Assembly: GCA_002389295.1 (NCBI GenBank) | Contig: DGOE01000164.1 | Coordinates: 1-11,252 of the forward strand | Reading direction: 5' to 3' | Length of the DNA: 11,252 nt | Source of the DNA: Flavobacteriales bacterium UBA4474 | GTDB lineage: Bacteria; Bacteroidota; Bacteroidia; Flavobacteriales_D; Sanyastnellaceae | The notes under the pieces: generated by a model | Databases searched by the model: none | What the model was told of the DNA's origin: nothing | The model's input: the letters and a program-made list of their open reading frames with translations, nothing else | Program-made: the position numbers and the translations under genes | Part shown: piece after piece, positions 1-6,119 of the stretch | Position numbering within the stretch: position 1 is the first letter of the stretch | Layout of the letters: every line of letters begins with the position of its first letter

Positions 1-2217
1 GAACAAGCGCTGCACCCCTTCCGCGCCAAAGCACAGTCGGGCATGCTCGTAGGTGTCATGGGGGCCAGCGGATCAGGGAAATCAACCCTGCTCAACCTCC
101 TTTCGGGTACGGCCGACCCCACGTTTGGCCACATCACCATCGATGGAATCCCGGTCACAGACGACAAGGCGCGTTCGTGGATCGGCCTTGTACCCCAAGA
201 GGACCACCTGTTGCCTGAGCTCACCGTGAGCGAAAACCTCTACTACGCGGCGCGCCTGGCCTTTGCGCAAGACGGGCCCGCACAAAGCGCGAGCAGAACC
301 GAAGACTGCCTCAAGCAATTGGGGCTCTGGGAGGCCCGGGACTTGCCTGTCGGCGACGCCCTGCACAAAACCATCAGCGGCGGTCAACGCAAGCGATTGA
401 ACATCGCCATGGAGCTGATCCGTGAACCCAAGGTGCTCCTGGTTGATGAGCCCACCAGCGGCTTGAGCAGCAAGGACTCTGAGCTCCTGATGGACCTGCT
501 CAAGCAGATGACCTATGGCGGCACCCTGGTCATCGCTGTCATCCACCAGCCCAGCGGCGACATCTTCCGCAGTTTCGATGCCCTTTGGGTGCTTGACCAC
601 GGGGGATATCCGGTGTTTACGGGCCGTCCACTCGATGCCTTGGTGCATTTCAGGAGCATCGTCAATCACTTCGATGCCGATCAAGTGACCTGCCACCAAT
701 GTGGCCATGTCAACCCCGAGCAGATTTTCGACATCATCGATGTTCCGGTGTTGGATGGCAGAGGAAAGCCCACGGGCCAACGCCGCATCAGCCCCAAAGA
801 GTGGAACGATTTTTACAACGTGCTGCTGGTTCCGCAGATGGAGGCGGAAATGACGGCGGCAGCGCCCGTCGCCCCCTCGCATCCCGATGGGCAGCGTCCG
901 CCGCGGTGGTGGCGGCAATGGGCCATTCAAGGGGCCCGCGATTTGAACCGCAAATGGAAAAACCGGCAATACCTGCTGATCAACCTGCTGGAAGCCCCGG
1001 TACTCGCTGTCCTGCTGGCCTTCATCCTGCGCGCAGCTGATGGGGGAGGTGCCTACAATTTTGGCGCAGCATCCAACATTCCGCACTTCCTGTTCATCGC
1101 CGTCATCGTCGCCATTTTCATGGGGCTCACCGTCTCTGCTGAGGAATTGTTCAGGGACCAATTGATGCGCAAGCGCGAGCACCACTTACGCCTCAATTGG
1201 GCCGCGTACCTCACCGCCAAATGCAGCGTGCTCTTTGGCATATCTGCTGCGCAAACGCTGCTGTTTGCGGCGTGCTCGCATCCCTTGCTCGAACTGCCTG
1301 GACTGTTTGTTCCGTATTGGTTCACCTTGTTTTCAGTGGCCGCGTGCGCCAACCTTTTCGGGCTCATCATTTCGCTGCTGTTTAACAGCGTCCGGGTCAT
1401 TTACCTCTCCATTCCACTGTTCATCATTCCCCAACTGATGCTCGGCGGCGCCATCGTGACCTATGACCAATTGCACCCCAGCTTGTCCAAACCTTCGGGA
1501 GTATCGCCGCTGGGGCAGGTGATGATCAGCCGTTGGGGCTTCGAAGCCTTGACCACACTGTATGCCGCAGAAACGGAATACGCTTCGGCGCTCTACGACA
1601 AGCGCAGCGCCTTGGCTGAGGCGACTTTCCGCAGGGACCGTTGGGCGCCTGAAATGCAGCGCCAATTGAATGCCGCGCACGGGGGAGACCCAGGGTCCTT
1701 GAAAACCACCGCAAAAGCGTGGGCCGCTTTGTTTCAGCAAGGGGACCTGCGCGTTTCCGCCACCTTCACCGACGGAATAGATGCCGGAGAGTACGCGGCC
1801 CTGACGGCTGAATTGGACCACTACAAGGACACCCAACGCAAGGCGTGGCGCCAGGCCAAAAACAGCTTGGACCAAGCGCTTTCAGCAAACGGTTGGGATG
1901 CACCTTCCGTTTCAAAGCCCATAATGCGGGCTCAATACAACCAAGTGTTGATGGATTGGACCACCCAAGACCAGGTGTTGAATGCGGGACTGGCCTTGGA
2001 GGACAACACCATCTTCAATACCAGGGACGCGCTCTACGCACCCCCGTCACCACCCGCCATGGGCGCGTTTCACGCCGCAACATCACAATGGGGCACCCTG
2101 CAGGTTCCCAAGCGCTGGAGCAATTGGCTCGTGCTGTGGATGGCCACGTTCCTTCTCATGGCTGGGTTGGCCGCGAAGGATGTATTCAGACGCCGGGGTC
2201 GACCTCGACAAACTTGA
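1..2217 (+). CDS. ABC transporter, fused ATPase and permease (ABCG-like), 5'-truncated by window edge
   Basis: The frame is open from base 1. The ATG at 43 lies inside the nucleotide-binding domain, just before the Walker A, so the true start is upstream. Counting from that Met, the ATPase shows Walker A GASGSGKST (7-15), Q-loop Gln52, signature SGGQR (112-116), Walker B VLLVDEP (131-137) and H-loop His168. A linker with CHQCGHVNPEQIF (217-229) follows, then an ABC-2 type membrane domain: predicted helices near 308-330, 346-366, 390-412, 422-450 and 452-474, a roughly 210-residue hydrophilic segment, and a last helix near 695-712 ending in a basic tail. This ATPase-then-permease order is that of ABCG-type half transporters, which act as dimers in the inner membrane. 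Related Bacteroidota proteins of about 1000 residues carry an extra N-terminal region, which would lie off the window. The substrate cannot be told. Its 3' end overlaps siaC by 32 bases, convergently. Confidence 0.93.
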   Translation, partial: EQALHPFRAKAQSGMLVGVMGASGSGKSTLLNLLSGTADPTFGHITIDGIPVTDDKARSWIGLVPQEDHLLPELTVSENLYYAARLAFAQDGPAQSASRTEDCLKQLGLWEARDLPVGDALHKTISGGQRKRLNIAMELIREPKVLLVDEPTSGLSSKDSELLMDLLKQMTYGGTLVIAVIHQPSGDIFRSFDALWVLDHGGYPVFTGRPLDALVHFRSIVNHFDADQVTCHQCGHVNPEQIFDIIDVPVLDGRGKPTGQRRISPKEWNDFYNVLLVPQMEAEMTAAAPVAPSHPDGQRPPRWWRQWAIQGARDLNRKWKNRQYLLINLLEAPVLAVLLAFILRAADGGGAYNFGAASNIPHFLFIAVIVAIFMGLTVSAEELFRDQLMRKREHHLRLNWAAYLTAKCSVLFGISAAQTLLFAACSHPLLELPGLFVPYWFTLFSVAACANLFGLIISLLFNSVRVIYLSIPLFIIPQLMLGGAIVTYDQLHPSLSKPSGVSPLGQVMISRWGFEALTTLYAAETEYASALYDKRSALAEATFRRDRWAPEMQRQLNAAHGGDPGSLKTTAKAWAALFQQGDLRVSATFTDGIDAGEYAALTAELDHYKDTQRKAWRQAKNSLDQALSANGWDAPSVSKPIMRAQYNQVLMDWTTQDQVLNAGLALEDNTIFNTRDALYAPPSPPAMGAFHAATSQWGTLQVPKRWSNWLVLWMATFLLMAGLAAKDVFRRRGRPRQT

Positions 2218-2554
2218 ACGGCACGCCGACGATGTGGTCGTAATCTTCACCGGCTTCGAGCATGTCCTCGTCATCGGCATCGAAATACCACAACACTTCC
2301 AGGGTGTCGATGGCTTCCAGCCGTTTGAACAGGTCGAGCAGGCATTTGCTGCTGCTGGTGTTGAAGTATTCAAGTTGCACCTGAACCTTCAGCTTGAAGT
2401 CCTTGGGCACTGACTGGGCCCAATCCAAGACAGGCCTGTAGAAATCCACGGCATTCTCAGGAATCGACCGTCCGGAAAGAACAAGTGCCTGTTCTTCGGG
2501 GACAAATTTGATCTCTGGCGTCTTGACCGTAGAGGCGATGTGAAGCGTACCCAT
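2186..2554 (-). CDS. siaC: SiaC family regulatory phosphoprotein (DUF1987)
   Basis: A 122-residue protein with the whole DUF1987 pattern: FSGRSIPEN-like segment (LSGRSIPENAVDFYRPVLDW, 26-45), the LEYFNTSSSK core (61-70) and the acidic stretch WYFDADDEDMLEAGED (89-104). In Pseudomonas aeruginosa, SiaC is phosphorylated by the kinase SiaB and dephosphorylated by the PP2C phosphatase SiaA, and unphosphorylated SiaC binds and activates the diguanylate cyclase SiaD. The Pseudomonas phosphosite, Thr68, corresponds by motif to Thr66 here (inference from the motif, not from an alignment). It is the second gene of a siaB-siaC unit, starting 13 bases after the siaB stop, which suggests co-transcription. 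No SD sequence is visible before the ATG. The last 32 bases overlap the end of the ABC transporter gene. The partner that SiaC controls in this organism is unknown. Confidence 0.92.
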   Translation of the reverse strand: MGTLHIASTVKTPEIKFVPEEQALVLSGRSIPENAVDFYRPVLDWAQSVPKDFKLKVQVQLEYFNTSSSKCLLDLFKRLEAIDTLEVLWYFDADDEDMLEAGEDYDHIVGVPFKFVEVDPGV

Positions 2555-2567
2555 GAAGCGAAAATAA

Positions 2568-3137
2568 TCAACTCATCGAGCGGACCTCCACTGAGAAGAA
2601 TAAGTTTGGCCCATCCTCGGATTCAATCAACCGAATGAGCGGCGGCTCAGCCGCCAACCGAGCGAGGGCCACCCAGCCCAAACCTGCGCCCCCACGGGGC
2701 GTTCGGTGGGGCATGCCCAACCATTTTCGGTACAATTCGCGCCAGTCAACTTCTCCATTGGCAATAGAATCGGCCGCCATTTGCTGCAAATTCGCATAAT
2801 GGGCCATCCAGGCAGAGACCTGACCGAGGTCTTCCTCGCGGATGGGGTTGAGGCTGCGGATGGAAAACTGGGGCTCTCCTTCCACAGTGCGACCGGAAAG
2901 CACAAAGCGGGCGGGAAGGTCAGGAGCGGCATGCCGCTGCAGATTCTGCACACATTCAATCACCGCGCGAAAAATGCGCCTGTCCTCTTTGCGTTGGACC
3001 ACCAAGTCCTCCATTTGAGCGAGCAGCCGGTCCAAATTTTCTGACGAAGGCAGCCCGCGAAAGGTGACCAACTTGAACCATTGGTGGCGATCACTCCACG
3101 TATTTAAACGGGGTGCCGTGTCGGATGCAGATATCAT
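2568..3137 (-). CDS. siaB: SiaB family protein kinase (HATPase-like)
   Basis: A 189-residue protein read from the ATG at 3137. It has an N-box-like stretch, ECVQNLQRHA (60-69 by this start; Glu, Asn and His conserved), and a G-box-like RGGAGLGWVALAR (148-160), as expected of the GHKL-type ATPase fold of SiaB-family kinases. The C-terminus ends in a FFSVEV beta strand, also typical. SiaB phosphorylates SiaC, and the downstream gene encodes exactly that partner. The frame stays open back to 3413, but the added 92 residues are antisense to the methyltransferase gene, rich in Pro, His and Arg, and unlike the family. The Met at 3137 gives the usual length of about 180-190 residues. The gene diverges from the methyltransferase across 80 bases. 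No SiaA phosphatase or SiaD cyclase gene lies beside it. Confidence 0.88.
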   Translation of the reverse strand: MISASDTAPRLNTWSDRHQWFKLVTFRGLPSSENLDRLLAQMEDLVVQRKEDRRIFRAVIECVQNLQRHAAPDLPARFVLSGRTVEGEPQFSIRSLNPIREEDLGQVSAWMAHYANLQQMAADSIANGEVDWRELYRKWLGMPHRTPRGGAGLGWVALARLAAEPPLIRLIESEDGPNLFFSVEVRSMS

Positions 3138-3217
3138 CAAGCAGGAATCGGAATTGCTGCTTCTACGCAGAAATTGAATGAGAGGTTGCCGATAAAGGGG
3201 AATTATCTTGCCGCGCC
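3138..3217. promoter_or_regulatory. divergent intergenic region between siaB and methyltransferase
   Basis: These 80 bases separate the siaB and methyltransferase starts and should contain both promoters. On the + strand TATCTTGCCG (3204-3213) resembles a -7 element with one T missing and lies only 4 bases before the methyltransferase ATG. The nearest upstream TTG (3186-3188) is 15 bases away, shorter than the usual spacing. Nothing clear was seen for siaB. The exact promoter positions remain open. Confidence 0.35.
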
Positions 3218-3985
3218 ATGGAAACCCCATCATCCCCCCAAGCCTGGTACGAGGAGTGGTTTGACAGCCCGCACTACCACCAGCTGTATGGGCACAGAAG
3301 CGATGCAGAAGCACAGGCTTTTGTGCAGGCGATGCACAAGCAATGGGGCTGGCAGCACTGTGATGTCTTGGATCTGGCCTGCGGTAAAGGCAGGCATGCC
3401 AGGGCTGCCGCACAGTTGGGCCACAACGTTGTTGGTCTGGACCTGAGCCACAACAGCATCGCCGCGGCCAAGGAAAGGGCAGGGGGGCTCCCCAACCTCA
3501 CTTTTGTCGAAGGCGACATGCGGTCTTTTGACCTCGGGCAGACTTTTGACGGGGTGCTCAATCTGTTTACAAGCTTCGGATACTTTGACCGCGCCGATGA
3601 CCACACCGCGGTACTCGGTAGCATTGCCCGTCACCTCAGGCCGGGTGGCTTCCTTGTTTTGGACTTCCTCGACGTCGCCTTTACAAAGAAGCACCTCTCA
3701 CCATCGGACACCATTACAAGGGAAGGGGTGGAATATGCCATTACACGAGAACTGAAGCCGGGCACAAATGGCGGGTGGGACACCTTTGTCAAGCGCATCC
3801 GTCACCGCGATTCGGAAGACGTCCGAGAACACGTCGAAAAAGTCGCAGCCTTGACCAACCCCCAACTTTCCGGTTTGATACAATCTGCAGGATTCGACAT
3901 CCTGGAGCGATTCGGCAACTACGCCCTCGACCCTTGGGCAGAAGGACAGACCCCACGGCTCATCATCCACGCAAAGAAGAAATGA
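3218..3985 (+). CDS. class I SAM-dependent methyltransferase
   Basis: A 255-residue protein with the Rossmann-fold methyltransferase signature. Motif I is VLDLACGKGRH (50-60), the acidic end of beta-2 is VVGLDLS (71-77), then EGDMRSFDL (98-106) and the LRPGGFLVLDF strand (140-150). The N-terminal YEEWFDSPHYHQLYGHR (11-27) is a recurrent opening in small cytosolic Bacteroidota methyltransferases. The SAM-binding part is complete, but the substrate cannot be read from sequence; the nearest described families include ubiquinone/menaquinone-type and small-molecule O- or N-methyltransferases. The start at 3218 is chosen because this opening begins just after it. The stop overlaps the start of the ZIP gene as ATGA, so the two are probably one translationally coupled operon. 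I see no functional link between them. Confidence 0.92.
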   Translation: METPSSPQAWYEEWFDSPHYHQLYGHRSDAEAQAFVQAMHKQWGWQHCDVLDLACGKGRHARAAAQLGHNVVGLDLSHNSIAAAKERAGGLPNLTFVEGDMRSFDLGQTFDGVLNLFTSFGYFDRADDHTAVLGSIARHLRPGGFLVLDFLDVAFTKKHLSPSDTITREGVEYAITRELKPGTNGGWDTFVKRIRHRDSEDVREHVEKVAALTNPQLSGLIQSAGFDILERFGNYALDPWAEGQTPRLIIHAKKK

Positions 3986-4725
3986 CATCTGCCATCATTT
4001 TGGTCTCAGTCGCCCTCGCAGGCGGCGTTCTGGGGGAATGGCTCGGCGACCGGTTCAAAGCGCACATGCCCTTGCTGCTCGCTTTCGGCGGCGCCTTTTT
4101 GCTCGGACTGTGCTTCTTGCACTTGCTCCCCGAAGCTTTTGCCATGAATGCCATGGCCGGACAATGGGTGATTGCGGGTTTCTTGATTCAAATCGGGCTG
4201 GAATACCTGAGCAAGGGCATGGAACACGGGCACGTGCACGGCCATCAATTCGGGCTCGTCGCCTTTATCAGCCTCTGCCTGCACGCCTTGATTGAGGCCA
4301 TGCCGTTTGGACTGGACGTCGTCGCCATGGGCCTCGAGCACCACCACCATGATCACGTTGGTCACCACCACCACCACAATACAGGTGAAGGCATGTGGCC
4401 ACTGCTTTTTGGCATTTCGCTGCACAAACTGCCGGTGGCCTTGGCTTTGATGACCATACTCAAGGCCACCGTGTCTTCCCGCGCGCGCCGTTGGATTTGG
4501 ATTGCCGTGTTTGCGGCCACCCCTTTGGCCGGAATGGCCATCGCAGGCACCTTGCCGCAGTCAAGGATGGTGTTCGGCGCACTGAATGGGGTACTGGTGG
4601 GCATTCTGCTGCACATCTCCACCACCATTTTGTTTGAGACCGCCGACGGCCACGACTTCAATGGGCGCAAGCTCTTGACGGTGCTTTCGGGACTTTTGCT
4701 GGCCTGGTTCGCCAGTCCTCACTGA
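3982..4725 (+). CDS. ZIP family divalent metal transporter
   Basis: A 247-residue inner-membrane protein with about eight hydrophobic segments. ZIP family marks are HLLPEA in the second helix (His47, Pro50, Glu51), LHALIEAMPFG (100-110, the HxxxE of helix IV) and LHKLPVALAL (147-156, the HKxP of helix V). His211 and Glu219 lie in a later helix. Two His-rich cytoplasmic-type loops are present, EHGHVHGHQ (81-89) and a stretch at 120-133 with nine His. ZIP proteins import Zn, Fe or related divalent metals into the cytosol. The start is ATG 3982, overlapping the methyltransferase stop (ATGA). The frame extends back to an ATG at 3775, but that part is out of frame inside the methyltransferase. Helix V has Val where many ZIPs have a Glu ligand after HKxP. 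Zinc is likely, but the metal is unproven. Confidence 0.92.
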   Translation: MTSAIILVSVALAGGVLGEWLGDRFKAHMPLLLAFGGAFLLGLCFLHLLPEAFAMNAMAGQWVIAGFLIQIGLEYLSKGMEHGHVHGHQFGLVAFISLCLHALIEAMPFGLDVVAMGLEHHHHDHVGHHHHHNTGEGMWPLLFGISLHKLPVALALMTILKATVSSRARRWIWIAVFAATPLAGMAIAGTLPQSRMVFGALNGVLVGILLHISTTILFETADGHDFNGRKLLTVLSGLLLAWFASPH

Positions 4726-4740
4726 GGCAACACACGTAAC

Positions 4741-4788
4741 CTTCATGGGGCCGGTGGCGTAATGGGAGCCAAAGCTTGCCCCATGAAG
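4741..4788. repeat. 11-bp perfect inverted repeat over small-ORF start region
   Basis: CTTCATGGGGC (4741-4751) and GCCCCATGAAG (4778-4788) are perfect inverted repeats with a 26-base loop. Inside the loop TGGC (4755-4758) can pair with GCCA (4768-4771), giving a two-tier hairpin. There is no T-run after either arm, so it is a poor match to an intrinsic terminator on either strand. It begins 15 bases after the ZIP stop. On the + strand the 3' arm contains the ATG at 4783, so folding would cover that start. On the - strand it lies about 100 bases past the end of the HMG-CoA lyase gene. Its role, whether terminator-like, mRNA-stabilising or translational control, is undecided. Confidence 0.6.
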
Positions 4789-4884
4789 CGCTTCCGCATC
4801 CGCATTACCATCAAAAAGTTCGAACGCATCGAAATGAGTGGCGACAAGTTCGGTTTCGAACTGTTCCAACACTGCCTCAACTGA
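4783..4884 (+). CDS. possible small protein, 33 aa (40 aa from ATG 4762)
   Basis: ATG 4783 opens a 33-codon frame (MKRFRIRITIKKFERIEMSG onward) ending in TGA at 4882-4884. An in-frame ATG at 4762 would make it 40 residues and would add GAKACP ahead of MKRF. The product is basic at the N-terminus and alternates charged and hydrophobic residues, as a beta strand followed by an amphipathic segment would. Most third codon positions are G or C, as in the neighbouring genes. This looks more like coding sequence than chance, but I recognise no family and the length gives little statistical weight. It fills much of the gap between the ZIP gene and the convergent HMG-CoA lyase gene, 5 bases from the latter's stop. 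It could be a downstream member of the ZIP transcript. Confidence 0.35.
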   Translation: MKRFRIRITIKKFERIEMSGDKFGFELFQHCLN

Positions 4885-4889
4885 GCCAG

Positions 4890-5762
4890 TCAGAACAACG
4901 AAGACAGTTGTTCCTGTGCCCTGGACAGGGCCTCCGCATTCCAGCTCCTCGTTTGACCGCCCCACGCAGCGGGCGCTTCCATCAGCACCTCTGTGGGCAG
5001 GTTGCCCACCAGCTCATCCTTGGCCATGGGGCACCCCCCAAAGCCGCCAAGCGCGCCATCAAAATGGCGACAACCTCCATTCCATGCCGCCGCCATCAGC
5101 GCGCCGGCTTGTTCCCTTCTCCCGTGAAGGTGTGCACCGACCACCAGGTTTGGGCAAGCGGATGTCACGCTGGCACAAACCGCCTCAATGACCTGGGCGT
5201 CTCCCTTTCCCACCGTATCGCTCAAGGCGAGCTGCTCAACCCCAAGTTCCCTGTGGAGCCGATCGGCCCAATTTGCGGCCAGCTCTTCTGACCAGGGGTC
5301 ACCATAGGGATTGCCGAATCCCATGCTGAGGTATACCACCATGCGGCGCCCTGCGCGGTCCACCGCATCGCGGATTTCTTCCAACCGGCGCCATCCCTCT
5401 TCAATGCCGCCTCCGGTATTCCGTTGCTGAAACGTCTCCGATATCGAAAAGGGGAAACCAATCAAATCAGGGCGCCCATGTCCCAAGGCGTCTTGGGCCC
5501 CGCGCAAATTGGCCACAATGGCCAGCACTTGGGTGTCCGTTTCAGGCAGTCCAGCCAGGACTTCGGCCGTATCGGCCATCTGTGGAATGGCCTTGGGCGA
5601 GACAAAACTCCCTGCATCGAGTACGTCGAAACCCACTTCCATCAACGCAGACAGGTAAGCCACCTTCCGTTCGGTTGGGATAAAAGGGACCACGCCCTGC
5701 ATCGCATCCCGCGGACAATCCGTTAGTTGCCAGCGTTCGGCGCTTCCATCGACTTCACTCAT
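4890..5762 (-). CDS. mvaB: hydroxymethylglutaryl-CoA lyase
   Basis: A 290-residue HMGL-like (DRE-TIM) enzyme. It cleaves 3-hydroxy-3-methylglutaryl-CoA to acetoacetate and acetyl-CoA, the last step of leucine degradation, in the cytosol. Motifs seen are CPRDAMQG (16-23; Arg18 and Asp19 catalytic/metal site), SFVSPKAIPQM (52-62), GFPFSISETFQQRN (102-115), SMGFGNPYGDPW (146-157), AHLHG (210-214; His211 and His213 metal ligands), and FDGALGGFGGCPMAKDELVGN (234-254; catalytic Cys244, Asn254). The length fits the family. The start is the ATG at 5762, just before the conserved opening. The frame stays open upstream to 6542, but that region is antisense to the small gene at 5865 and to comEC and has no HMGL similarity. 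The enzyme has no N-terminal targeting peptide. No other leucine-degradation gene is in the window. It diverges from the 84-residue gene across 102 bases. Confidence 0.95.
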   Translation of the reverse strand: MSEVDGSAERWQLTDCPRDAMQGVVPFIPTERKVAYLSALMEVGFDVLDAGSFVSPKAIPQMADTAEVLAGLPETDTQVLAIVANLRGAQDALGHGRPDLIGFPFSISETFQQRNTGGGIEEGWRRLEEIRDAVDRAGRRMVVYLSMGFGNPYGDPWSEELAANWADRLHRELGVEQLALSDTVGKGDAQVIEAVCASVTSACPNLVVGAHLHGRREQAGALMAAAWNGGCRHFDGALGGFGGCPMAKDELVGNLPTEVLMEAPAAWGGQTRSWNAEALSRAQEQLSSLF

Positions 5763-5864
5763 GCCGCAAAGATTCAACAAAATGAAACCCCGCAGAACAG
5801 AATCGCGTATTGATAGACGAATCCGCTCAGCGGTACGATCACAACTGAATTCAATCCAAGAAAT
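5763..5864. promoter_or_regulatory. divergent intergenic region between HMG-CoA lyase and 84-aa gene
   Basis: These 102 bases separate two divergently read starts, so they should hold both promoters. They are more AT-rich than the flanking genes. On the - strand TCATTTTG (read from 5785 to 5778) differs from the Bacteroidota -7 consensus TAnnTTTG at one position and lies about 15 bases before the lyase ATG. No convincing TTTG -33 box at the usual distance was found, so only the region, not a precise promoter, is claimed. Confidence 0.4.
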
Positions 5865-6119
5865 ATGGACCTCCGCACCTTCAATCGGCTCCCGCTCGAT
5901 GAAAAGACCAACTACATGTGGGACCATGGCAATTGCATCTCCCAGCGCATGGTTGAGAACCGCTACATCCTCTGCATTTTTGAGATCAACGGATTCTATG
6001 TAGAAGCCATCTACAGCAAACAGAACAACCGTGTCAATGCCATCCTCCCCATCATGGGCATGGAGGCCTGGGAAGCTTATGTGGACCGCGTGATCCGCAA
6101 CGTTTCCGAGATGAACTGA
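5865..6119 (+). CDS. small conserved-looking protein of unknown function, 84 aa
   Basis: An 84-residue, mildly acidic, soluble protein opening MDLRTFNRLPLDEKTNYMWD. The middle, ENRYILCIFEINGFYVEAIY (31-50), alternates in the manner of two beta strands. The end, AWEAYVDRVIRNVSE (68-82), is likely an amphipathic helix. There is no signal peptide, membrane helix or metal motif. It resembles short uncharacterised proteins I associate with Bacteroidota, but I cannot name a family, and this is from memory only. It is coding rather than a shadow: no longer gene shares its first two thirds, and its composition is balanced. Its upstream 102 bases are shared with the divergent HMG-CoA lyase gene. Its last 68 bases are antisense to the 3' end of comEC. 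Confidence 0.7.
   Translation: MDLRTFNRLPLDEKTNYMWDHGNCISQRMVENRYILCIFEINGFYVEAIYSKQNNRVNAILPIMGMEAWEAYVDRVIRNVSEMN

Noticed and set aside
82..1185. Long antisense frame (367 codons) on the - strand under the ABC transporter
   Set aside because: It lies wholly opposite a well-recognised ATPase/permease, has no family motif, and its composition is that of a mirror frame in GC-rich coding DNA.
3138..3413. 92-codon N-terminal extension of siaB
   Set aside because: It overlaps the methyltransferase's conserved motif I region on the other strand and looks like low-quality shadow sequence; the Met at 3137 gives the family length.
3775..3981. 69-codon N-terminal extension of the ZIP gene
   Set aside because: It is an out-of-frame reading of the methyltransferase; the ATGA overlap start begins directly with the first ZIP helix.
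4741..4788. Intrinsic terminator for the ZIP or HMG-CoA lyase gene
   Set aside because: The stem is perfect, but the loop is 26 bases and neither side has a T-run, so I call only an inverted repeat.
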